Notes under the pieces: generated by a model
The model's database searches: none
Told to the model about the DNA's origin: nothing
The model's input: the letters and a program-made list of their open reading frames with translations, nothing else
Translations under genes and position numbers: made by a program
In this document: positions 1-11,150 of the stretch, piece after piece
Layout: each line of letters starts with the position of its first letter
Numbering within the stretch: the first letter of the stretch is position 1
NCBI GenBank assembly: GCA_002347405.1
Contig: DDXB01000066.1
Location: forward strand, 89,666-153,665
DNA from: Rhodocyclaceae bacterium UBA2271
GTDB lineage: Bacteria > Pseudomonadota > Gammaproteobacteria > Burkholderiales > Rhodocyclaceae
DNA length: 64,000 nucleotides
Direction of reading: 5' to 3'

Positions 1-1059
<1,059 letters not shown>

Positions 1060-1111
1060 GGTCTTCACTCCCGCCGGTGGCCCGGCTGTTGGGTTGTCTT
1101 GCGCATGATGC

Positions 1112-1140
1112 TTGACTTTTGCGATCCTGAATAATACTGT
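1112..1140 (+). promoter_or_regulatory. Candidate promoter of the GntR regulator gene
   Basis: TTGACT at 1112-1117 and TACTGT at 1135-1140 are 17 bp apart, and the ATG follows at 1151. The -35 is good and the -10 is weak. The AT-rich stretch overlapping the -10 (1131-1152) could also hold the regulator's own operator. Confidence 0.35.
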
Positions 1141-1150
1141 ATCCATAATT

Positions 1151-1864
1151 ATGAATGCAAGACATCCCGTTGATGCTGTTCGTGACAGCCTGGCCGCTCC
1201 CGCACTCTACGAGCAGGTGGCGGAACGCCTGCGCACCCGCATCTACGCCCATGAACTGGCGCCCGGTGCCTGGATTGACGAACAGGGGCTCGCGGACGAA
1301 TTCGGCATCTCGCGCACGCCGCTGCGCGAGGCGCTCAAGGTGCTGGCCGCCGAGGGGCTGGTGGTGCTCAAGCCGCGCCGCGGCTGCTATGTCGCCGCGC
1401 TGGCGGAGCGCGACCTCGACGAAATCTTTCCGATTCTGGCGTTGCTGGAAGGCCGCGTGGCCGAGGAGGCGACCCGACGCCTGGCCGGCCTTGAGGCCGG
1501 CGTGGGCCGTCTCGCCAGCGCCGACTTTTCCCGGCTGGAGGAAATTCACGCGGACCTGGAGCGCCATGCCGCCGCCCACGATATCGATCGCTTCTTCGCG
1601 ACCAACCAACAATTTCACAGTGCGCTGCAGGAGCTGGCCGGCAACCGCTGGTTGTCGCAACTCATCGACGACACGCGCAAGTTCCTCAAGCTCACGCGGC
1701 GCGATTCGCTGCGCCTGGATGGCCGGCTCAAGCAATCTCTGGCCGAGCATCGCGCCATCCTGGCCGCCATGAAAAAGCAGGACGCCGCCGCCGCCGCGCT
1801 ACACATGCACAACCATATCCTCTCCGGCCGCGCCGCGCTGGCAAAGCTGCTGGTTCAGCCATGA
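1151..1864 (+). CDS. GntR-family transcriptional regulator (FadR/FCD type)
   Basis: 237-residue repressor-type regulator. The N-terminal winged helix contains [19 protein letters not shown], typical of GntR proteins. The rest is an all-helical FCD ligand domain ([17 protein letters not shown], then [11 protein letters not shown] and [16 protein letters not shown]), which usually binds small carboxylates. The frame opens upstream at a TTG (1112), but ATG 1151 is preferred because the TTG falls in the likely -35 element and residues before 1151 are not GntR-like. The stop overlaps the next gene by 4 bp (ATGA), so the two are translationally coupled. Divergence from the mutase gene suggests it controls propionate or methylmalonyl-CoA metabolism. 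That role is inferred. Confidence 0.85.
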   Translation: MNARHPVDAVRDSLAAPALYEQVAERLRTRIYAHELAPGAWIDEQGLADEFGISRTPLREALKVLAAEGLVVLKPRRGCYVAALAERDLDEIFPILALLEGRVAEEATRRLAGLEAGVGRLASADFSRLEEIHADLERHAAAHDIDRFFATNQQFHSALQELAGNRWLSQLIDDTRKFLKLTRRDSLRLDGRLKQSLAEHRAILAAMKKQDAAAAALHMHNHILSGRAALAKLLVQP

Positions 1865-2640
1865 CCGTGGGTGCGGTATTGCTCGCCCGCGATGGGCCGA
1901 TTGCCACTGTCACCCTGTCCAATCCGGGCAAGAAGAATGCGCTCGATGCCGCGATGTGGCGCCAGCTGGCGACTGTATTTGCCGACCTCGACGCGGATGA
2001 AAGCCTGCGCTGCGTGATCGTGCGGGGTGAAGGGGACAGCTTTGCCGCGGGCGGCGATCTGGCCGAATTCCGCGACGCGCGCGCCGCTGTCGACAGTGCG
2101 CTCGCCTACCATGCGCAGGTTGCCGCGGCGCTGCAGGCCATCACCAGCTGTCGCCATCCCGTAGTGGCGCTGATCCTCGGCCCCTGCATCGGCGGCGGCC
2201 TGGAAATAGCGGCCGCCTGCGATCTGCGCATTGCCGGCACTGCGGCCCAACTCGGTGCGCCGATCAACCGGCTGGGGTTTTCGATGTATCCACCCGAACT
2301 GGCCGGGCTGCTGCAACTGGTCGGGCCGGCGGTGGTCCGGGAACTGCTCCTCGAAGGCCGGCTGCTGACCGCGCACGAGGCTTATGAAAAGGGCTTGTTG
2401 ACCCGGGTGGTCGCTGATGCCGCCGCTCCGGCCGAGGCGCTTGCCACGGCGCTACGCATCGCCGCCGGCGCACCTCTTGTGGCGCGCTGGCACAAGCAGT
2501 GGATTGGCCGCCTGCAACAGGGGGCGCCACTCACGCCGGAAGAATTGCGGGCTTCCTTTGCCTTCCTGAAAAGTGCAGACTACGCGGAAGGGCTGGCTGC
2601 GTTTCTCGAAAAACGGGCGCCCTGCTTCACCGGTCAATAA
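1861..2640 (+). CDS. Enoyl-CoA hydratase/isomerase family protein
   Basis: 259-residue crotonase-fold protein. The oxyanion-hole segments are visible: GEGDSFAAGGDLAEF near residue 56 and ILGPCIGGGLEIAAACDLRI near residue 104. The GGGLE glutamate matches the first catalytic Glu of enoyl-CoA hydratase. The second Glu (in the usual QPE motif) is absent: the sequence there reads GAPINRLGFSMYPPEL. The protein may therefore be an isomerase, decarboxylase or other crotonase rather than a standard hydratase. It overlaps the GntR gene by 4 bp. A link to acyl-CoA or propionate metabolism is supported by position only. Confidence 0.85.
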   Translation: MTVGAVLLARDGPIATVTLSNPGKKNALDAAMWRQLATVFADLDADESLRCVIVRGEGDSFAAGGDLAEFRDARAAVDSALAYHAQVAAALQAITSCRHPVVALILGPCIGGGLEIAAACDLRIAGTAAQLGAPINRLGFSMYPPELAGLLQLVGPAVVRELLLEGRLLTAHEAYEKGLLTRVVADAAAPAEALATALRIAAGAPLVARWHKQWIGRLQQGAPLTPEELRASFAFLKSADYAEGLAAFLEKRAPCFTGQ

Positions 2641-2663
2641 ACCCACCTGCACGAGGAAACCCC

Positions 2664-3353
2664 ATGTCGCTTCCCGTCCGCGACGCTACCGCCATGCGCC
2701 CGCGCCTCGACTGGCGCACGATCGACACCGTCCTGCTGGACATGGACGGCACGTTGCTCGACCTGCATTTCGACAACCATTTCTGGCAGACGCACGTGCC
2801 GCTGCGTTATGCCGAGGCGCGCGGACTGCCGCACGAGCTTGCCCGCGAGGAGTTGATGGCGCGCTACCACGCCCGCGCCGGCACGCTCGAATGGTATTCG
2901 GTCGACTTCTGGGAAACCGAGCTGGAACTGGACATCATGCGCCTGAAGGAAGAAGTGGCGCACCTGATCGCCGTTCATCCGGCCGTCACCGACTTCCTCA
3001 CCGCCATGCGTACCGCCGGCAAGCGCCTGGTGCTGGCCACCAACGCCCACCACAAGGCGCTGACGCTCAAGATGGCGCGAACGGGCCTGGAACCGCATTT
3101 CGACGCCCTCGTCAGTTCGCACACGCTGGGCGCGGCGAAAGAGGCGCAGGCTTTCTGGGAGCGCCTGCGTGCGGTCGAGGATTTCGACCCGGCGCGCACC
3201 CTGCTGGTCGATGACAGCCTGCCGGTGCTGGATGCCGCCCGTACCTATGGCATCCGCCATCTGGTTGCCGTGCGCCGGCCCGACACGCGTCAACCCGAGA
3301 AAGACACTGGTAGCTACCCGGCTATTGACAGCTTTGCCGAACTGCTTACATAA
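2664..3353 (+). CDS. HAD-family hydrolase, GMP/IMP nucleotidase (YrfG) type
   Basis: 229-residue HAD phosphatase. Motif I is LLDMDGTLLDLHFDN near residue 25, motif II is VLATNAHHKAL, and the acidic motif is TLLVDDSLPVLDAA near residue 190. The DMDGTLLDLHFDNHFW start and overall length match the YrfG purine-nucleotidase group. ATG 2664 follows an AGGA site; the longer open frame upstream overlaps the preceding gene and is not needed. The 3' end of this gene carries the promoter of the next one. Substrate is assigned by family resemblance only. Confidence 0.82.
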   Translation: MSLPVRDATAMRPRLDWRTIDTVLLDMDGTLLDLHFDNHFWQTHVPLRYAEARGLPHELAREELMARYHARAGTLEWYSVDFWETELELDIMRLKEEVAHLIAVHPAVTDFLTAMRTAGKRLVLATNAHHKALTLKMARTGLEPHFDALVSSHTLGAAKEAQAFWERLRAVEDFDPARTLLVDDSLPVLDAARTYGIRHLVAVRRPDTRQPEKDTGSYPAIDSFAELLT

Positions 3354-3371
3354 TGAGAACCATTCTCATAT
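3325..3371 (+). promoter_or_regulatory. feoB promoter with Fur box
   Basis: TTGACA at 3325-3330 and CATAAT at 3349-3354 are 18 bp apart, inside the end of the upstream HAD gene. Overlapping the -10 and start site is ATGAGAA-CCA-TTCTCAT (3353-3369), a perfect 7-3-7 inverted repeat matching the betaproteobacterial Fur box AATGAGAAT-N-ATTCTCATT. Iron-dependent repression of the FeoB gene that starts at 3385 follows directly. Confidence 0.8.
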
Positions 3372-3384
3372 AAGCAAGCGCCAA

Positions 3385-5436
3385 ATGTCTCCTTCATCCC
3401 AGACGTTTCCCCTCAAGGGTCCGCTGCTGCGCGGCTCAAGCCGCCCGCGGGTTGCCCTGCTGGGCCAGGCCGGCGTCGGCAAGCGCAGCATCTTTCGCGC
3501 GGCCTCCAGTACGGTAGTGCATCACGAACGGCTGGCCGGCATCGGCCCGGCCTATGAGGAATGCCAGGTCGAAATCGGTCTCGACCAGATCTCGCTGGTC
3601 AACCTGCCTTCCATTGATACTTTTCACCAGTTGCAGGGTGATGTGCCCCACGTAACAGTGGTCCTCAAGTATTTGCTCTGGGGCGACCGCTGGCCGGCCA
3701 TCGCCCGTCACGAGGCGCACCAGCCCGAAAAAGCCTTCGCCGCGCCAGACGTGTTGCTGCTGGTGATGGACGCCACCGCGCTCGAGCGCGATCTCGAGCT
3801 GGCGCTCGAACTCGCCCAGATGGGTCGGCCGCTGGTGATTGCGCTGAACCGCATGGACGAGGCGCGCGACAAGCGGATGTTCATCAATGTGCGGGCACTG
3901 TCGGCAAAGCTCGGCGCGCCGGTCGTGCCCACGGTCGCCCACATGGGTATTGGCCTGGCCGACCTGTTCAGCACGGTGGTGCGCGCCGCGCGTGAAGCCC
4001 GCAGTCCGCAGCCGCAACCACCTAGTCCCCACATCGCCGCCCAACTGCCGGCGATTGCCGACATCGTTGCCGCAGCCGACGTCGCGACGGCCTTCGGCGT
4101 GCCGCCGATGCTGCTGACGATGCAGCTGGCCGAAAACGACGACTACTTCTTCGACGAATTGCGCTGCCATTTCCCCGCGCAATTCGCCGCCCTGCTGCAG
4201 GCGCGGGACGCGGCATCCGCCGTGCTGCCGCGCCCGCTGGACGACGAGATCCATGCCGACCGCCATCACCGTGCCGCGCTGCTCTACGAAACCGTCACCC
4301 GTCCCGGCGGCGAGCACGCCATGCCCCGCTGGCAACGCTGGGCCGACGAACTGTTCCTGCACCCGCGCTGGGGGATGGTCGGCAGCCTGACGATCTTCGC
4401 GCTCGTGCTGTTTTTCGTCTTCGAGGTTAGCGCCTTCCTCGACAGCCACACGGTGGCGCGCCTGATCGAATGGGCCGAACCCTGGCAGCCGACCGATCTC
4501 GGCGGCGTTGTTGCACGCGCCGTGCTCGACGGCTTCATCGGGCTGGCCGGCATCGTCATTCCCTACATGATCCCGCTGGTGCTGCTGCTGGTGCTGCTCG
4601 AAGAGTCAGGGATCATGCACCGTGTCGCCTTCGTGGTGGATCGTGGCTTCCACAAACTGGGGCTGCACGGCGGCGTCGCCCTGCCCTTCCTCATGGGGCT
4701 GGGTTGCAACGTGCCGGCGCTCGCCGCCACGGCGGCCGTCACCCACGGCCGCGACCGCACTGTCGCCGCGCTGCTGATCACCTTCCTGCCCTGCTCGGCG
4801 CGCTCGGCGATCCTGCTGGCGCTGGGCGGCAAATATCTCGGCGGCTTCGGCGTGTTCGCCCTGTTCATGCTGGTGCCGATTGTCGTCAGCCTGATCGGCA
4901 AGCTGCTGAAGCGCCGCTATCCGGAAACCACGCCCGGCATGATCCAGGAAATCCCGCCCTATGCCGTGCCGACCCTGCGCGCCCTGCTGGCCAATACCTG
5001 GGAACGCAGCCGCGACATCGTCACCGTCGTGCTGCCGCTGCTGGTGGCCGGCAGCGTGGTGCTGGCGCTACTGTCGCATTTCGGCGCCGATTACTGGATC
5101 AATCTGACGCTGACGCCGATTACCGTCTGGTGGCTCGGCTTGCCCGTCGCGCTGGGTGTGCCGATCCTGTTCGGTGTGCTGCGCAAGGAACTCTCGCTGC
5201 TGATGGTGTTCCAGGCGCTCGGCACGCAGGAACTGGCAGGCGTGCTCAGCGTGACGCAAATCGCCACCTTCCTCGCCTTCCTGACCTTTTATGTGCCCTG
5301 CGTGTCGACCTTCGCGATGATGCTCAAGCTGCTGGGGCGGCGCGAGGCATATTTTTCAGTCGCACTTTCAGTGGGGGCAGCACTGGTGGTTGCGCTGGCG
5401 GTGCGCTTGCCGCTGGAACTGGCCAGCATTGTTTAG
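3385..5436 (+). CDS. feoB: FeoB-type ferrous iron transporter with divergent GTPase domain
   Basis: 683-residue inner-membrane Fe(II) transporter. The N-terminal G domain is unusual: the P-loop reads GQAGVGKRS (27-35), with Arg where Ser/Thr should follow GK. The G3 motif is VNLPSIDT instead of DLPG, while G4 (NRMDEA, about 155) is intact. The membrane part is normal: a Gate-like repeat with GLGCNVPALAAT and FLPCSARSAIL, both with the conserved Cys of FeoB cores, and about nine hydrophobic segments. ATG 3385 is chosen because it lies directly downstream of the Fur-box promoter. No feoA is next to it. GTP hydrolysis may be weak or altered; that is inference from motif loss. Confidence 0.85.
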   Translation: MSPSSQTFPLKGPLLRGSSRPRVALLGQAGVGKRSIFRAASSTVVHHERLAGIGPAYEECQVEIGLDQISLVNLPSIDTFHQLQGDVPHVTVVLKYLLWGDRWPAIARHEAHQPEKAFAAPDVLLLVMDATALERDLELALELAQMGRPLVIALNRMDEARDKRMFINVRALSAKLGAPVVPTVAHMGIGLADLFSTVVRAAREARSPQPQPPSPHIAAQLPAIADIVAAADVATAFGVPPMLLTMQLAENDDYFFDELRCHFPAQFAALLQARDAASAVLPRPLDDEIHADRHHRAALLYETVTRPGGEHAMPRWQRWADELFLHPRWGMVGSLTIFALVLFFVFEVSAFLDSHTVARLIEWAEPWQPTDLGGVVARAVLDGFIGLAGIVIPYMIPLVLLLVLLEESGIMHRVAFVVDRGFHKLGLHGGVALPFLMGLGCNVPALAATAAVTHGRDRTVAALLITFLPCSARSAILLALGGKYLGGFGVFALFMLVPIVVSLIGKLLKRRYPETTPGMIQEIPPYAVPTLRALLANTWERSRDIVTVVLPLLVAGSVVLALLSHFGADYWINLTLTPITVWWLGLPVALGVPILFGVLRKELSLLMVFQALGTQELAGVLSVTQIATFLAFLTFYVPCVSTFAMMLKLLGRREAYFSVALSVGAALVVALAVRLPLELASIV

Positions 5437-5437
5437 C

Positions 5438-5499
5438 GCCGTCCCGCAGCAGGGAGGCCGTCAGGCCGGAAGCGGCCCGAAGAGGCTGCGCCGACTTTT
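5438..5499 (+). repeat. Dispersed repeat, long form C, left copy flanking the sulfonate cluster
   Basis: Starts GCCGTCCCGCAGCAGGGAGG and ends GCTGCGCCGACTTTT. The first 61 bp are identical to 15332-15392 in the same orientation. It sits between the convergent feoB and ComC-like genes. The inner part can fold (GGCCGTCAGGCC, then GGCCCGAAGAGGCT) and may also serve as a transcript end. Confidence 0.85.
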
Positions 5500-5519
5500 G
5501 TAACTGCTCACCCAGACCT

Positions 5520-6527
5520 TTAGTCGGCGCTGCCCAGCGTTTCCAGTTCCTCAAGTAACGCTGCCGACACCTCTATGCCCTCGGCCTGGGCACGGCGCTC
5601 CAGTTCGAGGCGGCGATAACCGGGCAGACGCACCTCGGGATCGACCAGCATTGCCGCGACCAATGTTTCCATTCGTTCGGCGAACACCGCTTGTCCGGCA
5701 AGGGCGCCGGGATCAATGACGAGAAAGGCCTGGCCAATGTGTGGCCGGTTGCCGCTTTCGGCAAAAAACGAATCAGCCTCGAAGCCGAAGGCCGCGCCGG
5801 TAAGCGCGCAGCACAGCAATTCGACGACCAAAGCCAGCATGGCGCCCTTGACGCCACCCGCCGGCAGCATCATGCCTGCGAGTCCGGCCTGTGGATCGGT
5901 GGTCGGGTTGCCTGCCTTGTCAAGTGCCCAGCCGGCCGGAATGGCCTTGCCATCCTTCGCTGCCACCATCAGCTTGCCGCGGGCAACTTCGGATAACGAC
6001 AGATCGATGGTGAGCGGCGGCTGATCCTTGCGGGGAAAGACGGCAGCGATCGGATTGGTGCCAAACAAAGGACGGTGGCCGCCCCAGGCAGGCATGGCCG
6101 CAGGTGAATTGCTGAAGGCCAGTCCCAACATGCCGGCCGCCGCGACTGGTTGCAGATGGTAGGCGGCGACGCCGAAATGGTGGCTGCGCGTAACACCGGC
6201 GTAGGCCACTCCACATGAATGGGCACGCGCAATAGCTTCCGTGACGGCCATTGCACAGGCCGGGAAAGCCAGCCCTTCGGCAGCGTCCACGAGGCACACG
6301 GCGGCCTTCTCGCGCAAAATACGCGGTACGGCGTTGCCGCTGACGCGACCATGACGCAAGTGGCCGGCGTACTGCGCAACACGCGACAAACCGTGGGAGG
6401 CGAGGCCCTGAGCCTCGGCATTCACCAGCGCCGCTGCGGTAATCCGTGCCATCGCGGCGGATGCCCCGGCGCGCTCGAGTGCCGCTGCCGCAATTTCCTG
6501 CAAGCGTTCGATGGAGATCCTTGTCAT
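5520..6527 (-). CDS. comC: Malate/L-lactate dehydrogenase (Ldh2) family protein, likely ComC-type (R)-sulfolactate dehydrogenase
   Basis: 335-residue NAD(P)-dependent oxidoreductase of the Ldh2/sulfolactate dehydrogenase family. Family marks: NAEAQGLASHGLSRV near residue 36, GVTRSHHFGVAAYHLQP near 112, FGTNPIAAVFPRKD near 155 and SLSEVARGKL near 178. In known sulfonate degraders ComC interconverts sulfopyruvate and (R)-sulfolactate. Here it lies 15 bp downstream of a GntR gene and divergent from suyAB, which makes a sulfolactate role more likely than malate or lactate. The substrate call is contextual. With a partner (S)-specific enzyme it would racemise sulfolactate; no such SlcC-type partner is visible. 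Confidence 0.75.
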   Translation of the reverse strand: MTRISIERLQEIAAAALERAGASAAMARITAAALVNAEAQGLASHGLSRVAQYAGHLRHGRVSGNAVPRILREKAAVCLVDAAEGLAFPACAMAVTEAIARAHSCGVAYAGVTRSHHFGVAAYHLQPVAAAGMLGLAFSNSPAAMPAWGGHRPLFGTNPIAAVFPRKDQPPLTIDLSLSEVARGKLMVAAKDGKAIPAGWALDKAGNPTTDPQAGLAGMMLPAGGVKGAMLALVVELLCCALTGAAFGFEADSFFAESGNRPHIGQAFLVIDPGALAGQAVFAERMETLVAAMLVDPEVRLPGYRRLELERRAQAEGIEVSAALLEELETLGSAD

Positions 6528-6542
6528 GAAAATTCTTTGATG

Positions 6543-7292
6543 CTAGGTCGCCACCATTGGATCGGTACAGTATTCATAATTACGCGTGACGACATAGGAG
6601 CGGCGTAACTCCACGGGTTGATCCCTGAAAGAATAAGCTGTGCGGATGATCAGCAACAACGGTTCGCCGATGCTCACACCGAGCAAACGAGCCTGGACCT
6701 CATCCGCTAAAACGGCGCGCAACTTTTCATGCGGACGAATCACGGTCACGCCGAATTGTTCCTGATACAGGTGGTAAAGCGTGGATGGACGCTCCCGAAG
6801 CATTTTCTCGGTCATCCCCAAGAACAGATTTTCCGGCAACAGAATTTCGTCAAGCATCACCGGAGCGCCGCTCAGCGAGAGCTTGTTGACGATGCGCAGG
6901 ACGCGTGACTTTGGTTTTATGTCGAGCGCCGTCGCCATGCAGGGTTCGGCTTTTGCCTTGCCGAATTCCACCAGCTCGACGAGCGGGTATTCCTTGTGGC
7001 CGTCCTGGCGGATGACATGGAAAAAAGCGAACAAATAGCGATCCTGACTATGCGTGGAAACAAATGTGCCGCGACCCTGCTGGCGTATCAGGAAGCCCTC
7101 GCCCGACAATTCGTCGACCGCCTTGCGGACAGTGCCCATGCTGACGCCGTAGCGCTCGCAGAGTTTCGTTTCCGACGGGATGGCGCCCCCGGGCTTCCAC
7201 TCGCCTTGATGCACGGCATCAATGATCTTGCGCTTGACTTCCTTGTAAAGCAGTGCCCCTGAGGGGTTCGCAACAGCCGACCGGCCAACCAT
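6543..7292 (-). CDS. GntR-family transcriptional regulator (HutC/UTRA type)
   Basis: 249-residue regulator with an N-terminal winged helix (IPSETKLCERYGVSMGTVRKA near residues 40-58, then QQGRGTFV) and a C-terminal UTRA ligand domain ending in RRSYVVTRNYEY. It is transcribed away from suyA, with the promoter region 7293-7455 between them, and is cotranscribed with the ComC-like gene. It is the obvious candidate regulator of the sulfonate cluster; the inducer (dihydroxypropanesulfonate or sulfolactate) is inferred from neighbours. Confidence 0.85.
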   Translation of the reverse strand: MVGRSAVANPSGALLYKEVKRKIIDAVHQGEWKPGGAIPSETKLCERYGVSMGTVRKAVDELSGEGFLIRQQGRGTFVSTHSQDRYLFAFFHVIRQDGHKEYPLVELVEFGKAKAEPCMATALDIKPKSRVLRIVNKLSLSGAPVMLDEILLPENLFLGMTEKMLRERPSTLYHLYQEQFGVTVIRPHEKLRAVLADEVQARLLGVSIGEPLLLIIRTAYSFRDQPVELRRSYVVTRNYEYCTDPMVAT

Positions 7293-7384
7293 GATCTTCC
7301 CCCTTGTTTTGTCTGGTGAATGCCAGCTAATTATCGAACAATTATAGGCTAGGCAAAATCATTTGATTCATACAGGTCATCTAG

Positions 7385-7413
7385 TTGACTTATGGTTTGT
7401 GCTTCGCTACTCT
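7385..7413 (+). promoter_or_regulatory. Promoter of the suy/hps operon
   Basis: TTGACT at 7385-7390 and TACTCT at 7408-7413 are separated by exactly 17 bp, 42 bp upstream of the suyA ATG. An AT-rich stretch with AATTAT and ATAATT-like half sites (about 7328-7348) lies between this promoter and the divergent GntR start, and is a candidate operator. Confidence 0.5.
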
Positions 7414-7455
7414 TTTGCCACGGCCATAGTGCGGCTGGCAGACAAGGAGACGGGA

Positions 7456-7737
7456 ATGATTCAATTTTTGGTACATGAAGACGGCGACTCCGTCGGAACG
7501 ATCGTAGTCGAAGGCATCAAGGCGGGAGACACCCTGACCGGCTGGGTCATGGAGCAGGACAAAACGGTCACGATCAAAACGCTTAACGCGATTCCGATCG
7601 GCCACAAGATTGCGCTCAAGGCGCTCAAGAACAACGGCACGATCATCAAGTACGGCGTCGACATCGGCCGGACCATCGCCCCCATCAAGCTGGGCGAATA
7701 TGTGCACGTCCACAACGTCAAGACCAAGCGTTGGTAG
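7456..7737 (+). CDS. suyA: Sulfolactate sulfo-lyase, small subunit (SuyA)
   Basis: 93-residue SAF-domain protein, the small half of a split UxaA-type lyase. SuyAB cleaves (R)-3-sulfolactate to pyruvate and sulfite in the cytoplasm. Visible family features are the start [20 protein letters not shown] and the conserved [14 protein letters not shown] and [20 protein letters not shown] segments, including the GHK motif. ATG 7456 follows AAGGAGA. suyB starts 46 bp downstream. The small/large split, neighbouring HpsN-like dehydrogenase and TRAP transporter favour sulfolactate over altronate or galactarate as substrate. Confidence 0.88.
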   Translation: MIQFLVHEDGDSVGTIVVEGIKAGDTLTGWVMEQDKTVTIKTLNAIPIGHKIALKALKNNGTIIKYGVDIGRTIAPIKLGEYVHVHNVKTKRW

Positions 7738-7783
7738 GCAACGTCAGCGGGCCATTCCAACTTCAAATCAGAGGACAACGATA

Positions 7784-8953
7784 ATGCTCAGTAAAAAAAG
7801 TACCATCTTGGGCTACCGCCGTGAAAACGGTCGCGTCGGCATTCGCAACCACGTCATCATCCTGCCGGTCGATGACATCTCCAACGCCGCATGCGAGGCG
7901 GTCGCCAACAACATCAAGGGCACCATGGCCCTGCCGCATCCCTATGGCCGGCTGCAATTTGGCGCCGACCTGGACCTGCATTTCCGCACCTTGATCGGCA
8001 CCGGCGCAAACCCGAACGTTGCCGCCGTGGTGGTCATCGGCATTGAAGAAGGCTGGACCAAGCTGATCGTCGATGGCATCGCCAAGACCGGCAAGCCGGT
8101 CGTCGGCCTGTCGATCGAACTGCATGGCGACCACGACACCATCATGCGCGCCTCGAAGGCCGCGCGTGAGTTGGTGCAGTGGGCGTCAGAAAAGCAGCGC
8201 GAAGCCTGCCCGGTTTCCGAGTTGTGGGTCTCCACCAAGTGTGGCGAATCGGACACCACCTCCGGTTGCGGTTCCAACCCGACCGTCGGCAATGCGTTCG
8301 ACAAGCTCTATGGCATCGGTTCCACGCTGTGCTTTGGTGAGACGACGGAAATCACCGGCGGTGAGCAGCTGGTAGCGGCACGTTGCCGCACGCCTAAAGT
8401 GAAGAAGCAGTTCATGGACATGTTCAACCGCTATCAGGATCTGGTCAATCGCAACAAGACGTCCGACCTTTCCGACTCCCAGCCGACCAAAGGCAACATT
8501 GCCGGTGGTCTGACCACCATCGAAGAAAAGGCGCTGGGCAATATCCAGAAGATCGGTAAGAAGTGCATGGTCGACGGCGTCCTCGACAAGGCCGAAACCC
8601 CCACCGGTCCGGGCCTGTGGTTCATGGACTCGTCTTCGGCAGCCGCCGAGATGGTGACGTTGTGCGCGGCATCCGGTTTTGTCGCACACCTGTTCCCCAC
8701 CGGTCAAGGCAACATCATCGGCAATCCGATCCTGCCGGTGATCAAGCTGTGCGCCAACCCCAGAACCGTGCGCACCATGGGTGAGCATGTCGATGTGGAT
8801 GTCTCGGGTTTGCTGCAACGCGATATGAACCTCGATCAGGCAGGCGACAAATTACTGGAATGCATGTTGCGCACCGCCAATGGCCGCCTCACTGCCGCCG
8901 AAGCCCTGGGCCACCGTGAGTTCGTCCTGACCAGACTCTATGAGAGTGCTTGA
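7784..8953 (+). CDS. suyB: Sulfolactate sulfo-lyase, large subunit (SuyB)
   Basis: 389-residue UxaA/altronate dehydratase-like catalytic subunit. It starts [20 protein letters not shown], with the family segments [40 protein letters not shown] and [20 protein letters not shown]. The Cys residues in KCGESD and SGCGSNP are the expected iron or metal-site region. It partners SuyA to release sulfite from (R)-sulfolactate. ATG 7784 has a GAGGA site; a longer upstream frame overlaps suyA and is rejected. The sulfite formed must be oxidised or exported, and no gene for that is seen in this window. Confidence 0.9.
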   Translation: MLSKKSTILGYRRENGRVGIRNHVIILPVDDISNAACEAVANNIKGTMALPHPYGRLQFGADLDLHFRTLIGTGANPNVAAVVVIGIEEGWTKLIVDGIAKTGKPVVGLSIELHGDHDTIMRASKAARELVQWASEKQREACPVSELWVSTKCGESDTTSGCGSNPTVGNAFDKLYGIGSTLCFGETTEITGGEQLVAARCRTPKVKKQFMDMFNRYQDLVNRNKTSDLSDSQPTKGNIAGGLTTIEEKALGNIQKIGKKCMVDGVLDKAETPTGPGLWFMDSSSAAAEMVTLCAASGFVAHLFPTGQGNIIGNPILPVIKLCANPRTVRTMGEHVDVDVSGLLQRDMNLDQAGDKLLECMLRTANGRLTAAEALGHREFVLTRLYESA

Positions 8954-8974
8954 GGTTTGAATTACCACGCTTAA

Positions 8975-10345
<1,371 letters not shown>

Positions 10346-10355
10346 GAGGCTACAT

Positions 10356-11141
10356 ATGAGTACAGATATCAGCATCAACGTACCTGCGCTATTCGATTTA
10401 CGCGGCCGGCAAGCCCTGATCACCGGTGGCAGCAGCGGCATTGGTGCTGCTATCGCTTATGCCCTCGGCAAATCAGGGGCGTCGGTCATTCTCGCTGCAC
10501 TTGAAAAGGGGCTGGACGAAGCAGCGGTTCAATTGCAGTCGGCCGGCGTCAAGGTGTCGAATACCATCGTTGCCGATCTGGGTTGCCATGACGGGATCCA
10601 GAAACTTGGCGATACGGTCAAGTCGGGCCATGGTGCAATTGACATCGTGTTCAACTGTGCCGGGGTGAATCTGCGCCAACCTTTCATGGAAATCACGCCA
10701 CAGACCTGGGACATTCAGTTGAACATGCATCTGGCAGCGCCGATGTTCCTGACGCAGGCGCTGGCGCCGGGCATGAAGGAGCGGGGCTGGGGGCGGATCG
10801 TCAATATTGCCTCATTGCAAAGCTACCGCGCATTCGCCAACAGCGCTCCCTATGGTGCGGGCAAGGGGGGAATTGTGCAACTGACTCGCGCAATCGCCCA
10901 GGAGTGGTCGCGTTACGGCATTACTTGTAACGCAATTGGCCCCGGCTTTTTCCCGACACAATTGACTGCAGCCGTATTTAATGATGAGGCGCTGGTACGC
11001 AAGCATGCCGAGCAAACGGCTATCGGCAGAAATGGCGTGATGGAAGACATCTACGGTGTTGCCGTATTCCTCGCCAGCGAAGCCTCGGCCTACATCACCG
11101 GCCAGACCATCATGCTGGATGGCGGCTATACAGCCAAGTAA
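10356..11141 (+). CDS. Short-chain dehydrogenase, HpsO-like (sulfopropanediol 2-dehydrogenase candidate)
   Basis: 261-residue classical SDR. Cofactor motif [13 protein letters not shown] near residue 22, NCAGVN near 107, catalytic Ser in IVNIASLQ near 155, catalytic YGAGK near 168, and the C-terminal [14 protein letters not shown]. In the dihydroxypropanesulfonate pathway two 2-dehydrogenases (HpsO and HpsP) interconvert the two enantiomers through the 2-oxo compound so that HpsN can use both. This SDR and the zinc dehydrogenase that follows, 10 bp apart, fit that pair. Which one is HpsO and which HpsP is not settled from sequence. Confidence 0.8.
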   Translation: MSTDISINVPALFDLRGRQALITGGSSGIGAAIAYALGKSGASVILAALEKGLDEAAVQLQSAGVKVSNTIVADLGCHDGIQKLGDTVKSGHGAIDIVFNCAGVNLRQPFMEITPQTWDIQLNMHLAAPMFLTQALAPGMKERGWGRIVNIASLQSYRAFANSAPYGAGKGGIVQLTRAIAQEWSRYGITCNAIGPGFFPTQLTAAVFNDEALVRKHAEQTAIGRNGVMEDIYGVAVFLASEASAYITGQTIMLDGGYTAK

Positions 11142-11150
11142 GGGGGATTT

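Noticed and set aside
4470..5558. Long plus-strand frame inside feoB
   Set aside because: Out-of-frame shadow of feoB with Arg/Ala-rich composition; its tail is only the translation of the repeat at 5438.
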